64,000 nucleotides of DNA from Vallitalea pronyensis (lineage in GTDB: Bacteria > Bacillota > Clostridia > Lachnospirales > Vallitaleaceae): contig NZ_CP058649.1 of the NCBI RefSeq assembly GCF_018141445.1, forward strand, positions 3,057,001 through 3,121,000, read 5' to 3'. Each line of letters opens with the position of its first letter. Position 1 is the first letter of the stretch. This document shows positions 60,864 through 64,000 of the stretch, in pieces. Made by a program: the position numbers and the translations under genes. The notes beneath the pieces were generated by a model. It did no database searches. It had not been told where the DNA came from and was given only the letters and a program-made list of their open reading frames with translations.

Positions 60864-60892
60864 TATAGTATGTCTAGTGGACATAATGTGTG
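60864..60892 (-). promoter_or_regulatory. Sigma-K-like promoter of the Gly/Tyr/Cys-rich gene
   Basis: On the minus strand CAC (plus 60890-60892), 17 bases, then CATACTATA (plus 60864-60872), a full match to mAC-N16/17-CATAnnnTA. The predicted start near 60857 leaves a ~28-base leader with the AAAGGAGG site, the same geometry as at 56.9 kb. The remaining 60893-61117 gap shows no gene. Confidence 0.55.
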
Positions 60893-61117
60893 AAAAATAA
60901 ATTAGAAAAAATTTTATTTATATGCTATAATTTTTGTGATGTATAACACGGTACCTGCACTAAAATAATCACATGAATGTTACAAGTATTTTCCGTTAAT
61001 TGGTGTTGATACGTGTCATGTGATGTACTTTAAAGGCATAAAATAGTGGGATTTGGGACAAGACATGATTCATAAAGGTCGTGTACATATGATAATGAGG
61101 AAAGGAAATATACGCAC

Positions 61118-62350
61118 ATGGTAGATCATATTGAAAAGTGGTTAATCACAGAATATCAAATGGGTGCAAACATGGCATCTGGAGTAAGTCTAGCCATAAC
61201 CATTATGGGTATTCTTTTGGTTTGTTTTATAGCAGATATCATCACAAAGAAAATTATTCTTACAAATATTAGAAAGTTTGTTTTAAAAACTGAGAATGTC
61301 ATTGATGAGATGTTATATGATAAGAAAGTATTTCATAATCTAGCCCATATTGTTCCAGCAATTGTTGTCTATTTTGCTTCTGAGTGGTTTCATTCCTATA
61401 GCGATATGCTGCAAAAAATCGTATACGCCTATATACTTTTTATCGTCGCTCTAACAGCATTTAAGTTGTTGGACACCGTTGTTGAAGTTTATAAGACCAA
61501 AGAATATTCAAAAAGCAGACCCATTAAAGGGATCATTCAAGTCGTCAAAATCGTGCTCACCATTTTTATTGGTGTGTTCATGATTGCCATATTTACCCAA
61601 GAATCAACAGCATGGGCGCTTCTAAGTAGTATTGGTGGTATGTCAGCCATTATTATTTTGATATTTAAGGACTCCATCCTGGGGTTGGTTGCAGGCATAC
61701 AATTATCAGCTAATAATCAACTGCGTATAGGAGATTGGATAGAAATGCCCAAATTTGGTGCAGATGGTGAAGTTGTTGATATTTCTTTAACCAATATTAC
61801 GGTGTCCAATTGGGATAAAACTTTAACCAATATTCCTGCATATAAGTTTATTGATGAATCCTTTAAGAATTGGCAGGGCATGTCTGAAGCAGGTGGACGA
61901 CGTATTAAACGTTCTATTTATATCGATATGACCAGTATCAAATTCTTAGATGAAGATCTGTTAGGTCGGCTGATGGAAGTGGAACTGTTACAACATTATT
62001 TAACCCATAAGCAAGCAGACATTCAGGCATATAATGAGGAACACAATACCAGCAATAAGGTCAATGGACGCAAGCTAACCAATATTGGTACCTTTAGGGC
62101 ATATGTCTTAGAATACCTTAAGACCAATGGGCATATTCATCAAGATTATACCTTATTAGTCCGGCAGCTGGCTTCAACAGACCATGGTTTACCAATCGAA
62201 GTCTATTGCTTTACGAATGATACTGCTTGGGCGAATTATGAAGGGATTATGGCCGATATTTTTGATCATCTTTTAGCCATCCTTGATGTCTTTGAACTGC
62301 GTATTTATCAAAATCCAACAGGCAGTGATTTTAAAAAAATAACATATTAA
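61118..62350 (+). CDS. MscS-family mechanosensitive ion channel (YbdG-like)
   Basis: A 410-residue membrane protein with about five spans (residues ~22-44, ~65-85, ~98-118, ~142-165 and ~168-195). The MscS pore and beta domain follow: KDSILGLVAGIQLSANNQLRIGDWIEMPKFGADGEVVDISL at 184-224 (quoted here as LVAGIQLSANNQLRIGDWIE) and LTNIPAYKFIDESFKNW near residue 240. The insertion after SEAGGRRIKRSIYID and the C-terminal length match the YbdG/MscM-type branch, which opens on mild osmotic downshock. Ribosome site AGGAAAGG. Ung follows after 39 bp. Confidence 0.9.
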   Translation: MVDHIEKWLITEYQMGANMASGVSLAITIMGILLVCFIADIITKKIILTNIRKFVLKTENVIDEMLYDKKVFHNLAHIVPAIVVYFASEWFHSYSDMLQKIVYAYILFIVALTAFKLLDTVVEVYKTKEYSKSRPIKGIIQVVKIVLTIFIGVFMIAIFTQESTAWALLSSIGGMSAIIILIFKDSILGLVAGIQLSANNQLRIGDWIEMPKFGADGEVVDISLTNITVSNWDKTLTNIPAYKFIDESFKNWQGMSEAGGRRIKRSIYIDMTSIKFLDEDLLGRLMEVELLQHYLTHKQADIQAYNEEHNTSNKVNGRKLTNIGTFRAYVLEYLKTNGHIHQDYTLLVRQLASTDHGLPIEVYCFTNDTAWANYEGIMADIFDHLLAILDVFELRIYQNPTGSDFKKITY

Positions 62351-62389
62351 AGAGCGGTTTTACTGTTCTCAAGTAAGGAATGAATACCA

Positions 62390-63079
62390 ATGAAAAAAAT
62401 ATTTGATAACGACTGGCAAGCATTACTGGAACAAGAATTTGAGCAAGACTATTATTTGAAATTACGTCAATTTCTCAAACATGAATATCAGCATCATACA
62501 ATCTATCCCAATATGTATGATATCTTTAATGCGCTGCATTATACGGCTTATAAAGATGTAAAGGTGGTCATCATTGGACAAGACCCCTACCATGGCCCCA
62601 ATCAAGCGCATGGTTTAAGTTTTTCGGTGAAGCCAGGTATTAAGATACCACCATCATTGGTGAACATCTATAAAGAGCTCCATGCAGACTTAGGTTGCAC
62701 TATTCCTAGTCATGGGCATTTGACCAAATGGGCAAAACAAGGTGTATTGCTCCTGAATGCTTCTCTAACAGTAAGAGCAGCAAGCCCAGCCTCTCATAGT
62801 AAAGTAGGTTGGCAAATGTTTACAGATAGAGTCATTACATTGCTAAATGAACGGGAAGAACCCATTGTGTTTATCTTATGGGGAAATTATGCCATATCAA
62901 AAGTCAAAATAATAACCAATCCCATTCACCATATCATTAAATCTGTTCACCCAAGCCCTCTTTCTGCAAGCAGAGGTTTCTTTGGAAGTAAACCTTTTTC
63001 CAAAACAAACAACATATTAAAAACCATTAATAAGGAAGAAATTGACTGGCAAATAGATGAATTGAAAAAAGAAGGATGA
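62390..63079 (+). CDS. ung: Uracil-DNA glycosylase (family 1)
   Basis: A 229-residue glycosylase that removes uracil from DNA. The catalytic water-activating motif [18 protein letters not shown] is near residue 62, and the DNA-intercalation loop [13 protein letters not shown] near residue 187 holds the catalytic His. Length matches bacterial Ung. The upstream sequence AAGTAAGGAATG gives a weak ribosome site. It lies 7 bp before topB and is probably cotranscribed with it; both deal with DNA maintenance. No anomalies seen. Confidence 0.97.
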   Translation: MKKIFDNDWQALLEQEFEQDYYLKLRQFLKHEYQHHTIYPNMYDIFNALHYTAYKDVKVVIIGQDPYHGPNQAHGLSFSVKPGIKIPPSLVNIYKELHADLGCTIPSHGHLTKWAKQGVLLLNASLTVRAASPASHSKVGWQMFTDRVITLLNEREEPIVFILWGNYAISKVKIITNPIHHIIKSVHPSPLSASRGFFGSKPFSKTNNILKTINKEEIDWQIDELKKEG

Positions 63080-63086
63080 AACCAAT

Positions 63087-64000
63087 ATGAGCAAAATATT
63101 AGTATTAGCAGAAAAACCATCAGTAGGAAGGGAAATCGGTCGCGTCCTAGGATGTAAACAAAAGGCAGATGGCGTTTTAATAGGCCCTAAATATGTGGTC
63201 ACTTGGGCACTGGGCCATCTCATTACTTTAGCCAATCCAGAGAATTATCATGAACGTTATAAACACTGGAACATGGGGGATCTACCCATGCTGCCAGAAA
63301 AGATGAAATTAGTGGTGATTAAAAAAACATCCAAACAATACCACACCGTTAAGCGTTGGATGATGGACAAAGAGATAAAAGAAATTGTGATTGCTACAGA
63401 TGCGGGTAGAGAAGGGGAACTGGTTGCCAGGTGGATTATCGAAAAGGCAAACGTAAGAAAACCCATTAAAAGACTATGGATATCGTCCCAAACAGACAAA
63501 GCTATTCAAGATGGTTTTAAACACTTAAAGGATGGAAAAGCTTATGACAATCTGTATCATTCTGCTGTAGCAAGATCAAAGGCTGACTGGTATGTAGGTC
63601 TTAATCTTACAAGGGCCCTTACATGCAAACACAATGTTCAGTTATCTGCTGGTCGTGTCCAAACACCCACTTTGCAGATGATTGTTAGCCGTGAGGAAGC
63701 CATACGTCAATTTGTGCCAGCAAAGTATTACGAATTAAAAGCAGACAGTAATCATGTAACGTTTAACTATTTGGGTAAAGGTGGCCATGCTCGAATATTT
63801 GACGAAGTAAAACGTGATAAGCTACTTGCATTGTTACGGCATCAAGAAGGTGTTGTAAAAAGTGTAGAAACGAAAACAAAGAAAGTACCTGCACCACAGG
63901 CTTATGATCTCACTACTCTACAGATCGATGCCAATAATAAATACGGTTTCTCTGCTAAAAGGACATTAAAGCTCATGCAGCAATTATATGAACATTATAA
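63087..64000 (+). CDS. topB: DNA topoisomerase III, N-terminal part (3' end outside window)
   Basis: The first 304 codons of a type IA topoisomerase. The Toprim domain opens with KILVLAEKPSVGREIGRVLG, holding the catalytic Glu, and has the acidic triad in IATDAGREGELVARWI near residue 105. KRLWISSQT and LSAGRVQTPTLQMIV near residue 190 follow, as in TopB. The catalytic tyrosine should lie just beyond the window end, so it cannot be checked. GAAGGA lies about eleven bases before the ATG. Follows ung within 7 bp. Topoisomerase III decatenates and unlinks recombination and replication intermediates. Confidence 0.95.
   Translation, partial: MSKILVLAEKPSVGREIGRVLGCKQKADGVLIGPKYVVTWALGHLITLANPENYHERYKHWNMGDLPMLPEKMKLVVIKKTSKQYHTVKRWMMDKEIKEIVIATDAGREGELVARWIIEKANVRKPIKRLWISSQTDKAIQDGFKHLKDGKAYDNLYHSAVARSKADWYVGLNLTRALTCKHNVQLSAGRVQTPTLQMIVSREEAIRQFVPAKYYELKADSNHVTFNYLGKGGHARIFDEVKRDKLLALLRHQEGVVKSVETKTKKVPAPQAYDLTTLQIDANNKYGFSAKRTLKLMQQLYEHY

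Overview
The window is low-GC, densely coded DNA from a Gram-positive anaerobe of the class Clostridia. This rests on gene content and order: a cheR end, the block miaB-mutS-mutL-miaA-hfq-methionine gamma-lyase-like gene, a glycine-riboswitch-controlled glycine cleavage operon split into gcvPA and gcvPB, a CD1871A-type small CXXC protein, and frequent TTG/GTG starts behind strong AGGAGG sites. The style resembles Lachnospirales such as Vallitalea, but that placement is an inference. I see no rRNA, tRNA, CRISPR array, prophage or intact insertion sequence.

Layout. 1-1.9 kb: cheR end, a DEDD-type nuclease, a small holin-like membrane protein. 2-11 kb: tRNA modification and mismatch repair (miaB, mutS, mutL, miaA), hfq and a PLP enzyme. 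11.3-24.5 kb: a nine-gene operon of a MoxR ATPase, a DUF58 protein, an orphan soluble protein, two vWA membrane proteins, a large exported protein, an ABC ATPase and permease, and a membrane-anchored coiled-coil protein with a Gly/Ser/Asn-rich stretch. 24.7-28.7 kb: a metallophosphoesterase, a MATE pump behind a leader peptide and Shine-Dalgarno-masking hairpin, a YoaP-like acetyltransferase and an SPL-like radical SAM protein. 29-37 kb: a LacI-family regulator, a spermidine-type ABC importer, adenine deaminase and an MTA/SAH-type deaminase. 37.1-45.7 kb: tandem glycine riboswitch, gcvT-gcvH-gcvPA-gcvPB-lpd, a MITE-like element, an Lrp/AsnC regulator and alanine dehydrogenase. 45.8-50.6 kb: a two-component system divergent from a small CXXC protein, a polyferredoxin, a CPBP protease and a TlpA-like thioredoxin. 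50.8-64 kb: a GNAT enzyme, a beta-propeller/TPR/S41 protease fusion, an MBL hydrolase, a rhomboid-like protein without the catalytic serine motif, a MutS2-like ATPase without Smr, a YjbR-family protein behind a LexA-like box, three small minus-strand genes with sigma-K-like promoters, an MscS-type channel, ung and the start of topB.

How the genes work together. The glycine block couples glycine sensing to cleavage, with alanine dehydrogenase and an Lrp-type regulator next to it. The LacI-led block looks like import plus deamination of adenine-type compounds. The 48-50 kb block looks like an extracytoplasmic thiol/electron-transfer system under the adjacent response regulator.

The most promising less-described signals are the translation-attenuation leader of the MATE pump (25.48-25.56 kb), the group of small putative spore-coat genes sharing AC-N16/17-CATAnnnTA promoters (two are LSm-like paralogues), the 11-bp-period direct repeats before the CXXC operon, and the vWA/MoxR/ABC operon with an orphan gene inside it.
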